DNA from: Calvatia gigantea
Taxonomy: Eukaryota > Basidiomycota > Agaricomycetes > Agaricales > Lycoperdaceae
Direction of reading: 5' to 3'
Assembly (NCBI GenBank): GCA_025093985.1
Contig: JACAAK010000014.1
Coordinates: 1,860,001-1,924,000, forward strand
DNA length: 64,000 nt
Position 1 is the stretch's first letter, and each line of letters starts with the position of its first letter. Shown piece by piece: positions 1 to 11,450 of this stretch. The notes below the pieces were generated by a model. The model was not told the DNA's origin and did not search any database. It worked only from the letters and a program-made list of their open reading frames with translations. The position numbers were made by a program, and so were the translations under genes.

Positions 1-1381
1 CCAATGACAGATATCAATCTCGGCGGGAAAGTCAATGGTTGGCTGCGTGCACAGATTTTCAGTAGGGTTTTTGACAGTTGCCACTGCCTCATGGGAGTTT
101 CACCAGCACACCTGACTTGTTACGATCCATCGGGATTCGGAATATACTCCATTTCTTGTTATTACCTATCACGCTTGAGTTGACCCTTAGGAAAATTGTC
201 ACGGATGCTTCCTGGTTCAAACTGTGCGCGCTCAAACCTCAGCTGGTAACCGGCTTGGTTCGGGTGCCTTTTGGAATTAGAGCCCCAAGCTCTAGTGGTT
301 CGCCGCTTCTGAGGGCACAGAAAGATCGGTGGAAGAAGATGGGGGAGTACATCGGGCTTGTAATGGTTCTGTGGCTGGAAATTGTGCCTGCCGCCCGCAA
401 AGAAGTTTTCTTTCGACTCCCAGGCTTCTTAGGAATCTGGCAAATGCAATTATTCATTCGCTAAAGAAACCGGCTCGAGCGGTTGGCCTTTGGAAGAGCT
501 CGGGAAAGACCATCTTCTCCGCCGTTACCGTCTTCATTTCCAACCCCCTATGGCTTCTGTCTGGGCCATTGGATGAAAACGCCCGGTTTCTTTTAGTTGC
601 TTGGCAGGGACGATGATACATAACGAGGCTTGGCTGTGATGGACGGATGGGTTCCTCCTGACATTGGCCCTATGCCGAGGAGGTTCCTCGCCCGCTTTGT
701 CACCACCTGCACAAGCTGATTGTGCATTCTGGATATTAGAGCTCCATGCTAGCTAAAGAATGGGGTAGGGAAGTGAAACCGAGACAGACAACGAGCGTTG
801 AACAACTTCTGGGTCACATCGACACAGCAGAGGGAAGGAGCAATGACGATCACAGCTCCTTTTTTCTTTTCCGAGCTTTGGTGACCTTGGATAGCTAACG
901 GTCTGCCTTTGTTTCAGCCCGCGCTTGCTGTTCACACTTCTGACAGATGTGGAGCGGACGGAAATTTTCACTCAAAAAGCTGTTAATATATTCAACGGTG
1001 TTTGTGCATGACCGAGGAGCCATGATACATGATGCATGATCGTTCGTCGTTCTGTGTGGATAATGATACTGTGATGCTATCGTGAAAGTGCTCATTTCGT
1101 ATTGCGATTTTTGAATATTTATCTATTACATTTAATTCGGCTGTGATCAGGAAACCCTCCTTCACACCTCTTACAAAATTTTAATACATTAGTCCTCACT
1201 GTGCCAGAGTCCCCTTTTGGAATGTGGACTGGTAAGGCCTGAAGGCCTTCAGGTCCACTATCGTGAGAACCCTGGACTGGGAAATTCTTGCAAGGTTTAC
1301 GGGGTTCGCTGAGGTTTCTCACGCATCTTCTGACGAGAACCCTCATATCTCCCCTTCGATTTCAAGTGACGCCGTGAGCTT
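1..1381. other. No recognisable gene
   Basis: Both strands contain only short open frames without a family signature. The last 250 bases hold the 5' flank of the kinase-fold gene that follows. I see no repeat shared with the rest of the window here. Confidence 0.5.
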
Positions 1382-2302
1382 ATGGTTCGAACGGGACATA
1401 TGACATCCACGAACATTCCAACGGTAACTCCAACCGTTGAAAAAACATATTATCCAGGAAAAATCCTCCCGTTATACTCCCACCTACCCCCGATCCCACC
1501 CGCTGACGGGGAATGTCACTACGAGGGCTCACCATCAATGGCCGGGCTCGCAGACCTCTACAATGAATCTATCGAGGAGCGAATCGCAGTCCCCTCCACG
1601 CCTCCCGATGCGTCCATCACACTTGAAGAACGTTTCCTTTCCAGCATGCACAACATCCCACATGTCTGGCTTGCCCGGGTCCAGGCTTGCTCCCAAGATG
1701 TGTATCCTTCCAGGCTTGTAGCAAAGATATATGATCCCGTGTGGTTTGGCGATGCAGCATGGTTTGATCCATTCAAATTACGCAACCTCGTGGCATCGCA
1801 GGAGGTAGAAACTTATCGCCGCTTTCAACGGTTTCAAGGAACCAAAGTGCCCCGGTTCTACGGGCACTTCATTACTCCTCTTCCGTCTCAGCAGGACCGG
1901 ACAGTCAACGTCATACTTATGGAGTTCATCCCGGGCCGCGATCTGCGCCATCTTGTACCTTGGGAGGCCGCAAACACGGTATGTGGTGCACACAAGGACG
2001 CGGTAATTGAGGCCTTACTGGACTTTGTGCTGGACATGGAGACTTGTGGCGTTCAGCAGTTGGACTTGCAACCCCGCAATGTCATCCTGCTTCCTCCAAA
2101 GGAGCGTCGAGAGTTCTGCACTTCAAGTGTGTGCCCACTGCGTTTTGAAGCGGACTACAAGGATCTAAAGATTGTCATGATCGATTTCGAGAGGGTGGAA
2201 TATATTGATCCGATATTCTTGGAAGGTGAGGAGAGGAGGAAGGCGATCGATGAATCGAAACCACATTTGCTCGAGAAATGGTTAGAGGGTCGCGTGGCGT
2301 AG
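1382..2302 (+). CDS. Protein-kinase-fold protein, basidiomycete-type
   Basis: Single open frame of 306 residues. The second half carries a kinase-like core: VILMEFIPGRDL resembles the hinge region, LDLQPRNV around residue 225 matches the catalytic loop (Asp and Asn kept, HRD replaced by LDL), and MIDFERV near residue 262 stands where DFG would be. LVAKIYDP near residue 113 could hold the ATP-binding lysine. I do not see a glycine-rich loop, so this is an atypical kinase or a phosphotransferase-like pseudokinase. The substrate is unknown. A second methionine (MTSTN) lies six codons downstream and is the only N-terminal methionine conserved in the broken tandem copy at 3.6-4.5 kb, so the true start may be 1400. 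No intron is needed. Confidence 0.7.
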   Translation: MVRTGHMTSTNIPTVTPTVEKTYYPGKILPLYSHLPPIPPADGECHYEGSPSMAGLADLYNESIEERIAVPSTPPDASITLEERFLSSMHNIPHVWLARVQACSQDVYPSRLVAKIYDPVWFGDAAWFDPFKLRNLVASQEVETYRRFQRFQGTKVPRFYGHFITPLPSQQDRTVNVILMEFIPGRDLRHLVPWEAANTVCGAHKDAVIEALLDFVLDMETCGVQQLDLQPRNVILLPPKERREFCTSSVCPLRFEADYKDLKIVMIDFERVEYIDPIFLEGEERRKAIDESKPHLLEKWLEGRVA

Positions 2303-2849
2303 TTCATCCTCCCCCTCGTGAGGTTTTTATCAGTAGAGATCAGAAAGACAAATGTAGGAAAGGCGCCATACCATACACTCCACAAGGCTGACGAGATGAT
2401 CATACTGCCCAAACAGGAAGTGCCCTACGACAGAAAGCCGTCCTGCGCCGCAGTTCCCTCACAGGGCCAGGCCCCCCCCGTCTTTTCGGGGTCCCTTCAG
2501 AAAAGAGATCGGCCACGTCGCTGCAGGACACACGGCTGAGTATATATCATCCCATCCCATGTTTTTCGCCGTAGATCGTTCCATCCTCAACCGAATGCCC
2601 ACTTCGTATAGTGTATTGCTAATGTGTGATGCTTGTTAAGTTGTTCCCCCTTGTCTTTATTCAGCAAGAAGAAGTATTACCAGAGGTGTATAACATACTC
2701 GCAGCGAACCCGGAGTGTGCCGCATTGAGGGATCGGTATGAGGAGTTCCGGGATCAGTTTGAAAGTTGATACCAGTATGGATGCTTGGTCGAGAAGGTTT
2801 TGGGCTTGTTTGATATGGGGTATTGTTAGGCATCATCGCGAGTCAGGGA
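2303..2849. other. 3' flank of the kinase-fold gene
   Basis: No gene. This flank reappears after the tandem copy: aaaggcgccata occurs in both, and a block around 2690-2755 matches 5065-5125. The duplicated unit is therefore longer than the open frame. Confidence 0.6.
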
Positions 2850-3311
2850 AACCACTGTGACGGGTCTGTGACGGGTAGGGGTAGGGGTTGATAATGTCCA
2901 ACCTTGGTCCAACCCCCCTGTAGGACCCGTACCCGTGTAGGCGGGTTGGCGGGTTGTGGGCCACAGATCAAAACAAGCCAGGTGACTCTTGGTCAGAATT
3001 GTACTACTTTAGATTTACATAGTAAACATTGAAAAAAAAAAAACGCCCTTTTGTCACCAACACCAATGGCAACTAAGCCCCCCACAAATCCACCACCTCA
3101 GCGACAAAGCAGCCGTAAACAAAAAGCCCTATTATGCGACGACGAACTAGAAAACATCAGTAAACGGGGGAAGGACTCTGGATCGGTCATTCAAAAGGGC
3201 ACTCACAACGATAAAGGCACAAAGGCCACAAGCGGAACAAGCCACAGCACACCCAGTGAAGGGGAAGAGGATTACACCGAGGCAGCCAATACAGTACATA
3301 TGCAGAGATAA
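2850..3311 (+). mobile_element. Terminal piece of a hAT-like DNA transposon
   Basis: The segment opens with tandem gacgggt words and a GC-rich stretch of acccgtacccgtg and gcgggttggcgggttg, the composition typical of hAT termini in basidiomycetes. It runs into a short reading frame at 3051-3311. It sits between the two kinase-fold copies. No second terminus is visible before the downstream gene copy, so the element is truncated. Assignment is by resemblance only. Confidence 0.4.
3051..3311 (+). CDS. Short polar ORF, possible hAT transposase N-terminus
   Basis: 86 codons, rich in Pro, Ser, Lys and Thr, beginning MSPTPMATKPP and then a basic stretch (QRQSSRKQKAL). No domain is present. The position just inside the transposon-like terminus suggests the N-terminal, disordered part of a transposase whose DDE and BED parts are missing. 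It could equally be non-coding. Confidence 0.25.
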   Translation: MSPTPMATKPPTNPPPQRQSSRKQKALLCDDELENISKRGKDSGSVIQKGTHNDKGTKATSGTSHSTPSEGEEDYTEAANTVHMQR

Positions 3312-3329
3312 CAAAGGTGAGTATGGAAA

Positions 3330-3540
3330 ATATGCAATATCAAAGTGTTATATGAGAATGACTCAGTGAGAATATATCCAACAAGTCGATGTGACATAGG
3401 TCAAATCGAAATCATATTGATTTTACAAAGTGTAAAGTGTGTCATAACGGAGGACTGCACTTTTTGGATTCAATATGATATTGATATGACGAGTGTCACA
3501 TCAACTCCCCAGCGCAGTGAACACCACTCAGACATTTGAG
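3330..3540. repeat. MITE-like repeat, relative of the 4.6 kb insertion
   Basis: The part around 3460-3530 (gcactttttgga, atatgatattgatatgacg, gcagtgaaca) matches the right half of the inserted element at 4635-4773, and cactcag/gactcag words lie near its ends. The left half is less clear. I read it as an older copy of the same family. Confidence 0.4.
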
Positions 3541-3569
3541 TGTCCGACTCAGGAGAACCATACCAAACA

Positions 3570-4525
3570 CACCAAAAATGCCCAGTCACCCAGTGCATCA
3601 AAAAGCAACAGCACGCACTTCATACATGACCTCCACGACCACAATAATAGTAAACCCAACCGTTGAAGAACATATCATCCAGGAAGAACTCTTCAGTTAT
3701 ACTCGTATTCACCTCTAATTCCACCCATCTGCGAGGAATGTTACGACGAGGGTTCACCGTTTCTGGACAAGGTTGCAGACCGCTACAACAAATCCATTGG
3801 GGAGCGAATCACAATCCCTCTACCCCTCCTGACGTATCCATCACGCTCGAGGAGCGTTTTTTTTCCGGCATGCACAACATATCACATATCTGGCTTGCCC
3901 AGGCCCAGACCTCCTCCCAAGATGTGTAATTTTACAGGCTCGTTGCAAAGATATTCGATCTTGTGTGGTTCGACGACGCAGCATTTTTTGATCCATTCAA
4001 ACTATGCAATCTCTCCTTTTCAAGGGAGCTAGAATCTTATTGCCGCTTTGAACAGTTTCAGGGAACCAAAGTGCCCCAGTCCTATGGACATTTCATCACT
4101 CCTCTTCCGTCCCAGCAGGACCGGACAGTCAATGTCATACTTAGGAGTGCATCCCAGGTCGTGATCTGCGCCATCTTGTACCTCCGAAAGCTGCAAGCAC
4201 AGTATGTAGCACGCATAAGGATGCAGTCGTTGAAGCTGCAATGGAGTTGGTGCTGAACATGAGGACCTGTGGCGTTAAGCCGTTGCACTTTCAGCCCCGC
4301 AATGTTATTCTGCTTCCTCCAAAGGAGCGCCGGGAGTTCTGCACCTCAAGTGTGTGCCCACTGCGTCCCGAAGCAGACCCCAAGGATATAAAGGTTGTCA
4401 TGATTGATTTCGAGATGGTTAGATATATGAATCCAAAATTCTTAGAGGACGAGGGGAAGGGGAGCAGGATAGCTAGATCGAAACCACACTTGCTCGAGAA
4501 TTGGTTAGAGGGTTACGCGGTGTAA
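3570..4525 (+). pseudogene. Broken tandem copy of the kinase-fold gene
   Basis: This aligns with 1400-2302 along its length. An in-frame stop follows residues SYTRIHL, another follows SSQDV near 3929, and one T is missing near 4143 (cttaggagtgcatc against cttatggagttcatc), which destroys the MEFIPGRDL motif. The second half reopens in another frame from 4241, with FQPRNVILLPP and MIDFEMV still readable. The 3' flank is duplicated as well. This is a tandem segmental duplication followed by decay. Confidence 0.85.
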
Positions 4526-4634
4526 TCCATTCTTCTTCCCCATGAGTTTGTTACCGTATTGTCCATAGAGATCACAAAGATGAATGCGGGAAAGGCGCCA
4601 TATTAAACATCACACAATACACTGTGCCGACGAG

Positions 4635-4773
4635 TCAATATGGCGTGGGTTGTATTGATATTGCATTGAGCTCAAAAAGTGTATTCTTCAATATGACATG
4701 TTCTGCACTTTTTGGAACTGATATGATATCAATATTACGTGAGTTGCATTGACTCATTGGTGCAGTGAATACT
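4635..4773. mobile_element. MITE inserted in the 3' flank of the kinase pseudogene
   Basis: The intact gene copy has ctgacgagatgatcata at the matching place. Here gacgag occurs at 4629-4634 and again at 4774-4779, with 139 extra bases between. The insert is an imperfect palindrome: attgatat and aaaaagtg on the left match the reverse complement of cacttttt and atatcaat on the right. The paralogue gives the empty site. Confidence 0.7.
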
Positions 4774-5268
4774 GACGAGATGATCATATTGCTCAGACAT
4801 GGATCGCTCTTATGACAGGGAACTGTGCTACACCGCAGTCCTTTCACGCCGCCTTCTCAAAGACCCTACATATTCAACTTAATGAACAATGGCCAGGTGG
4901 CCATGCCGTCGTGCGACATATAGCTGAGCGCATATCATCCTGAGCCGTGTTTTCCGCGTAGTTTGTTCCGTCCCCCCTTCGAATACTTATTTGGTACACC
5001 GTGTTGTTAATCTGTACCGCTTGTGGCCCCTTTCCTTTCTTCAAAAGGCGTTGCTAGAAGGATATAACATACACGTAGCGAATCCACGATGTGCCGCATT
5101 GGGTGGTCAGTATGAGGAGCCCGGACCACTTGAAACCAATACGGATGATTGGTCATGAAGGTTTGAGTTCGTATAGTTGTGGAGGTGTTGTACATACAGT
5201 ACATAGAGACCACAAAGATGAATGAAAGAAGTTGTCAAAGCAAATGTCATGCGAGAATGACAGAATAC

Positions 5269-7987
5269 TTAGACACGGGGTGTTGTACGACGGTGGACCA
5301 TACCAATCATGCCAAAAGCAATCCATACAACAAACAGCCCAAGCGAACCATAGAAGATGAGTTGAGTAAGTCGGCCAACAAGCTTCTCAATTAAGGAGAA
5401 TCCGGCAAGCTGAAAAACGAACGCCACGACTATTTCGAGAGGGCGTTGATACCAAGCACGTGTGTCCGCGAAGCTCAACATCAGTGCGTGCAATTTGTGC
5501 CTGTCCAAACCAGCAAATCTCCACACACAATAAGTGTCTTGGATTATGCTACAAATGCCGAGGAAAAGAAAGGGTGATGGGCCCGCGTGGACCTTGTAGA
5601 GCTTCCAATGCAGTCCAGGAGTCTCAAGTGCTCGTACGCGCAAAGCGAGCCTGATAAGTTCTTGGCGGTGCAACCACTCGGTGAGGTAGCCGTAAACTGC
5701 CACGTCTTGGACAAATGTCAATGTAGGTGAGGGAGGGTTGTCGTGATCATGATTGGGACTGAGGAGACCATCTTCCTTTGCCATCACCAACGCAACAGAG
5801 AAGATTGCCTGAAGTTCGGTATCAGTGAGGAAATCTTCGAGCCCTTGCTTAGGTATGATCCAAGGAAACTGGACTTTGTCACCCTCAGAGATGATACGCT
5901 GACGTACAGTATCGGATATCATGTATCTAATCTTGAGCGCCACGGGGTGGTTTACCTCATTAGTTACCCTAGCACGGAGGTAGACCATCCGGAGCAAGGA
6001 AAAATCACGCCGTCTCCCTGCCTGATACCAGGAAGCCAGAGCTTCTTTGAAGGTGCAGTCAAATAGGTAATCGTCTGGAGTTACTGGGAGCCCCGCGTTC
6101 ATGGCCAAAAGATCCGGAATGGTATTCCCAAAACGATTTGCGGGCGCGGAGCCGTTTGGCCATTGGCATGGAGCTCTGGGATCAACAAGGGATCGTACGG
6201 GAGAGTGCGGCGATAAATCGAAGTGGAGGTTCCCCCCTACATCTGCCCCCGGGGCTGACTCGAAGCTCGCACGGAAGGCAACTGACGTAGAACCTATTTC
6301 GTCCATCTCACATAACATTTCCTCCGGTTTCGGCTGCCCATCTTCTTTCTGTGCGTTTGATGCATAGGGGCTGAAGGCCGGGACAATCGTTGAGGTGACG
6401 GAAGCGATATCATCTCCCCCGTGGGCTATGTGTTTGGCATCCCCCATTTCAGGCCGTGTGTCTCCCTTGGCGGTCGCCCCTCCGGTTCCACCTTGAGCAC
6501 CGAGGTTTTTGTCCACAGGATTCGAAGTGGCAAGAGGGTCACCACTGGATTGCCCGGTGTACGGTACCTTGGGCTCGCTAGCGGGGGACGGAACACTGAC
6601 GGAACCTTCGAATATTGATGGGGGAGGGATTAATAGTGGCGGGGTAGGTAGGGGTGTTTCATCGGCCGAAGTCTGTATCTTTGGTGGCACGCGAGGGGTA
6701 AAACGCTGCGAAAGCGCGTCCCGCAGCTTTCGCAGTGAACCCCGATGCGGTTTCAAAAATGACCCATGTGGACCATCATACAATAGCATCGTCGATAACA
6801 TTTTGCTTTCGGATGCGAAAGTGAGCGTCCCGTCTGCGTGCAAGTTCTCTAGAGTGATTTCGTTGACCTTGTATGTTTGCGACTTGGTCAAGTGGGTAAT
6901 TTTGAACGTAAAATTGTCGTTAGGAGAGTATCTGGGGGGTTGAAAAACTGGTTCTGACGGGTGGTTGATGTAGCGAGTAACGGGGGGTGAAAAAGGGATA
7001 TCGTTTAGAATGCTGCCCACCATCGCCGTATTGAACAACGGGACTTTCGTTATGTTCAATCTGAGGATAATGGCGATCTGAGGACTGATGACGTAGAGAC
7101 GATGGACTTGCCCATCACGATCGCCAAGGGTACCCTCCCATATTCCAAAGGAATTGTGCCCAAGAATGAACTCGCTGTCGGGGTCAGCTTTGCAAATGGA
7201 CAGGTAATACCAATTGTGAAAGATCTCATATGTCTGGGCGTGCCAATACTTGATATTGGTGTCGGGGTCCATACTGTGGTCCGGCCTGGTGACCATTGAG
7301 ATCATCTCAGAGTACGCCCTCGGGTCTTTGGGTTGTGCATCCTCCAAAATTTGAGTGACACCGGTATTCAAGTAATATTCCAGACCATTTAACCAGAGGT
7401 GCGCGTCGGACGGCAAATTGTGTAAAGCCTTCTGCCGTCGAATCCAGTTCCGGATACCAGCGTTGTTAGGGTGATCCTCTTGGAAATATGTATCACCGAT
7501 TTTCTTGCTTCTGATGTGTAACAGAAACAGGAACATGCGAAGGCGATACAAGTCTTTCCGAAGAAGATCGACAGCGGTCCTTCTGCCATCGGCCGCTTGC
7601 TGAACGGATCTAATGACCTTCGCAGCGTCGTCCTCGAGCTTCGCGAATTTATCCTCGATGTGATGAATATTTTCGAGGTTCGTATCATCTTGATATAGAT
7701 TGATAAAGCCGTAGGACTTAGCGACCAAGGAGCTTGGGTTGTACTCTCCAGTTGAGAGATCGTAGCAATGGATCGTTTCTGTTTGGGCGCGCTCCTTTTG
7801 TAAAGCACGCCTCGTCTTCTTCTTGCTTGTGCCCGAAGAGGATCTATCGCAAAAGGACCACGGTAAAAGATCACCTCCAATTAAAAGGCAGATAGTCTCA
7901 CGTTAGAACGGCAGATACAGGTGATTCTTGAAATGCTCGAAGAATGAAACGAGGCACATAATGTTGGTATTGGTTGTGAGGTTTCAT
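5269..7987 (-). CDS. DUF4238-family protein with C-terminal membrane segments
   Basis: Two exons: 7987-7902 and 7843-5269, joined over a 58-bp GTGAGA...GATAG intron; 886 residues. The N-terminus has the DUF4238 signature HYVPRFILRAF, followed by IHCYDLSTGEY and SYGFINLYQD, the typical second block. Starting at 7987 places that signature at residues 9-19. A Pro/Ser/Thr-rich linker occupies roughly residues 405-500 and a second conserved-looking helical region follows. The last 70 residues hold two hydrophobic stretches (IVVAFVFQLAGFSLI and LIFYGSLGLFVVWIAFGMI), so the C-terminus is probably in a membrane. The biochemical role of DUF4238 is not known to me. Confidence 0.82.
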
Positions 7988-8417
7988 GAAAGAAATGGGC
8001 CAATTTTGCTCGTAGGTTCAAATAGTGGGCAGTGGTAGAGTGGTGGTGGCAGCAGCAATTGATGTCGACAGAACAACTCCAGCAGGTGACGAGTGACCAG
8101 GGGGCAGGCATGCAGCCTCATGGACCTTTCGGCATCGGATGACGGGAGTGCGTGACTTTGAGATGAAGTGATTCTCCAAACCCTGGTTAATCTATCGCGG
8201 TGCAAGAGGGGGCATTAACAAGAACCTGGACGCGTTAGGCAAAAGCATAGCGGAACACAGCGTAAGCTGAAGCGTTGGGTTGTGGGAGGCTCGACGTTGG
8301 TGAGCGCTTGAGCTTGGTGTGACGGTGTCCCTGACGCTCAAAGAGGGGCTGAGAACAAGTCACACTTGTCCGAATTTCGAGTATTTACATATAGAGTTGG
8401 ACGCAGATTTTCAGTGA

Positions 8418-8508
8418 GCCCTTGTGGCGTAGTGGTAGCGCGTCTCACTTGTACGCATGTGGACATGTTGCAATGAGAAGGTCACTAGTTCAATCCTGGT
8501 CGGGGGCA
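8418..8508 (+). tRNA. trnT-UGU: tRNA-Thr (UGU) with a 19-nt intron
   Basis: The acceptor stem GCCCTTG pairs with CGGGGGC (G-T wobbles). The D stem is GCGT/GCGC. The anticodon stem TCTCA/TGAGA encloses CT-TGT-A, then a 19-nt intron at 8454-8472 placed after position 37, as in eukaryotic nuclear tRNAs. The T arm is ACTAG-TTCAATC-CTGGT. The discriminator base is A at 8508. Anticodon TGT reads ACA (Thr). Confidence 0.92.
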
Positions 8509-8510
8509 AA

Positions 8511-8515
8511 TTTTT
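8511..8515 (+). terminator. RNA polymerase III terminator
   Basis: A run of five T residues lies three bases after the tRNA discriminator base. Confidence 0.7.
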
Positions 8516-8709
8516 CCTCCTCATCTGCAACCTTCCGCAGTGATCCTACACAATACCTTTGCAAAGCGTGATCATTGCGCGCCCAAAAGAAAGCCTTAAT
8601 ATATGTGGTTCTCACCCTCAGAACGAACACTTAAAATCAGTCATTTTACAAGTCTTCACGATCTCAATTTATGCGTATCACCCTCGTGCCGTTTCCGATG
8701 ATAACTATA

Positions 8710-11450
8710 TCAAGACATTAAAAATCTATCTAACGTATCTCTTATTGTTATTAACCTCTGCCTCTTATTTGTCAGGTCATTTCGCTCTTTCTCGATATTG
8801 GGATCTTCTGAGAGCAAGCTCTCTAAACCATCAGCTCGGCGTTGGACATCAATAAGGTTATTGATCAAGGACGATTCGAGTTTCAAATGGAGGGACTGTA
8901 CAAGATCATGCTCTTGCATTAAGAGAGTCGTATCGGCAAACCTCTGAGATGATAATTGTCAGTATCATTACATAAACTCAGCTGGGAATTGGGCCCACTT
9001 ACCTCGTAAGCAAACTGGAAATACGTTCGGACAGTCGCCATCACGTGTATTTCATCGCGGTTCTGCCAATGATTCTGGGTTTGACGAGGGAAGAAAGCCG
9101 CGCGATATGAGTTAACCCATTCTTCTTGCTTGGCGCCGAAGTCACTACGCTGGGTAAAGTAGGGCTGCTGCTCTAGATCCAGGAGTTTCCGCACAGCTGC
9201 ATTTGTATCCACCTTGCTTCCTTCGAGTTCTGCTCGGGCATGTAATCTACCACCGTACATTAAATTCAATGAAAGCGAGAGAAAAAAGGTGCTTACAAAA
9301 CGAAAGATTTGAGGCCACGGTAATTCCCGAAGTGGTCATTGGAAAGATTCTCTAAGAATGTTGAGAAGATTTGGACTACATCGTCAAAGCAAGTTTGGAT
9401 AGGCTCATCCCACCCTTCGAGGAATTGATGTATAAAAGTTTTATACACATCATAGGGGATAAAACCAGGTAATTCCCAAGCGGTGCACCTTTATGACGTT
9501 GAGTCAGTAAGCTCATACACCTAACGGGGCGCTCGTGAACGTACTCCTCTATCACCCGACGAACGCCTTGTATGTCATAGCTGTTGTCTTTCCCATAACC
9601 CGGTCCGAATAGGGGACAAGTTTCCGAAATAGACTCCCTCAAATCGTTATAGCATGCTCTGCATTGTTGAGCCAGGGCCTTGTGAGAATCACCAACGCTC
9701 GCAGCGTCAAGGTCACGGAGGAAGGCATTTATTAGAAGCATGATATTGGTCATGGGTTCGCCTTGGGGGGGGAGAGGCAGCTGGCCGAGACGATCAATAC
9801 AAGCTTTTAAAGCTGCTTCAACAGCGGAGCGAAGCCGGGGAAGACTATTGCACAATATCAGTAAGTGATAATTCTGCCAGATTGGGACTCACTTTGCCTC
9901 GATGAGTTGTACGAGCAATGCGCTGACGTCCCGGACAACATTGGTGACACCGAACCTTCTCCTGTCCGACACCTCGCTCCAAGGTTTCGTATCATCAAAA
10001 TAGTTAGCGTCGGGGAGGTTATGCGCGGTGTAGCCTTGTTGGCGCTGTTGATCGTCGGGTAGCCTTACGCAGTAATATCCGTGCTGGAGATAATTCGGGT
10101 TGTTGTGAGGGTTATTCTCCAATGTTTGTTTCCAGATTTGATGCGATCCTGTAGCTCCTGCTCCAAGAAGATCTGGCTTGGTTAGGATACCTGAGTAATT
10201 GACATACTCAGTTCAACCGGAAATTGATCGTTCCCCAACACCACGCACCGATAATTCTCCGGCCGGATTCATCAGCTTGTTTGGCAAGTACCACCGCACC
10301 TTGATTCTGTATGTCGTCTGCAGTGCCGGTGAACTAGATCAAGGGTGAAGAGCAGAATACAAACATACCGCTAACGGGTATCGTGACGAGGATCAGCGTG
10401 TTTTCGCCTGCGATGTGTCGTTGTGCAAGGCTCCTTATCAGGTCAATGGACTCTTGGTCGGAGTTCTGTATGAGTCCTAGAGCGAACCTGATCAGAATGC
10501 TGGAAAGCTGAATGAATCCGGCAGCGCCTTTACCTGGCAAATCTACAAAAGACAAATCTATGGCGTCCCGATCCTGGATGTCGACCACGATGGTATCCTC
10601 GGTAAACTGCCGCATCCCTGCTCCTGCTTGAATAGCCTGCTTAATCTCCTGGGCCGATTTGGTTTCCCATTGAGCCTTGTTGTTATCGGTGCTGAGGATT
10701 GCTGCCTGGGCTCGGCGGAGCCATAGCTCGACTTCACTTTTGTTCTTGATCACGGGACCAAATCGTTGAAGTTGGTGTGCCGTTTCCGGGATGATCTCTT
10801 GGGGTCCGTAATTGTAGCGAAAAGAAATGGTACAAGTCCAGGATGTGGTGGCGCTGATCATGGTACATTCCATAGGACATCTGTCGCGCAAGATATGAGC
10901 ACCACACCTCAATTTCGTTGGGGGTGACTTACCGGGTACAAGTCCCGCTGTCTCTCGGAACGTTGATCTACAGCAAGAATGAGGATTGCAATCATTAGTG
11001 GGTGCGACTGAACTTACCCCGGTGACTGCCTCAATTAGCGAACTTTTTCCAGCTGAGTGACAAATGAGATTTGAGTATGTAGGACACGCCACTAAGTCAG
11101 TTTTCTCACCCGATTGACTACCTATAACGGCGATCTTGGGTAGATCAAAAACCGTGTCGGCGCTGTTCATACAAACGGATGAACCTGTAACCAAGAGGCT
11201 GATAATCAATTTGCAGTAAAACATACCCGAGATCCCGAAGTTCCCTCAGAAGCCTCATGAGTGCGCGACACTTCCTTGCATACTCTCCATCAGAAAGTGT
11301 GTCCCGGCCACCAGGGCTATTTGTCCCTGGTGAATGGGCCACTGTCGGTGAAGGATCAAGGGGAATAGGAGGAGTTGTAGTAAGACTAGCACTATTGGTA
11401 CTGTCTGCAGAATTTGACGATCTACGACCACGTCTCAAACCCTTGAACAT
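8710..11450 (-). CDS. Dynamin-like large GTPase
   Basis: Spliced gene with about ten short introns. After an N-terminal Ser/Thr-rich tail (MFKGLRRGRRSS), the GTPase domain reads GSQSAGKSS (P-loop, split by an intron at 11.1 kb), then GTCTRCPMECT, DLPG (G3; intron at 10.5 kb) and TKPD (G4, near 10.2 kb). The stalk follows, with VRDVSALLVQLIE and LPRLRSAVEAAL. The GTPase effector domain ends at 8710 after IRDTLDRFLMS. The first intron must use the acceptor ending GAACAG near 11.16 kb to keep frame; the same choice works in the paralogue. I found no frame break along the spliced path. This resembles the fungal VPS1/Mx-type proteins amplified in agaricomycetes; no PH or PRD domain is seen. It probably remodels membranes, target unknown. 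Confidence 0.85.

Noticed and set aside
7389..7880. 163-codon minus-strand frame overlapping the DUF4238 N-terminus
   Set aside because: The spliced DUF4238 frame carries the family motifs through this region; the 163-codon frame runs through an intron and has none.
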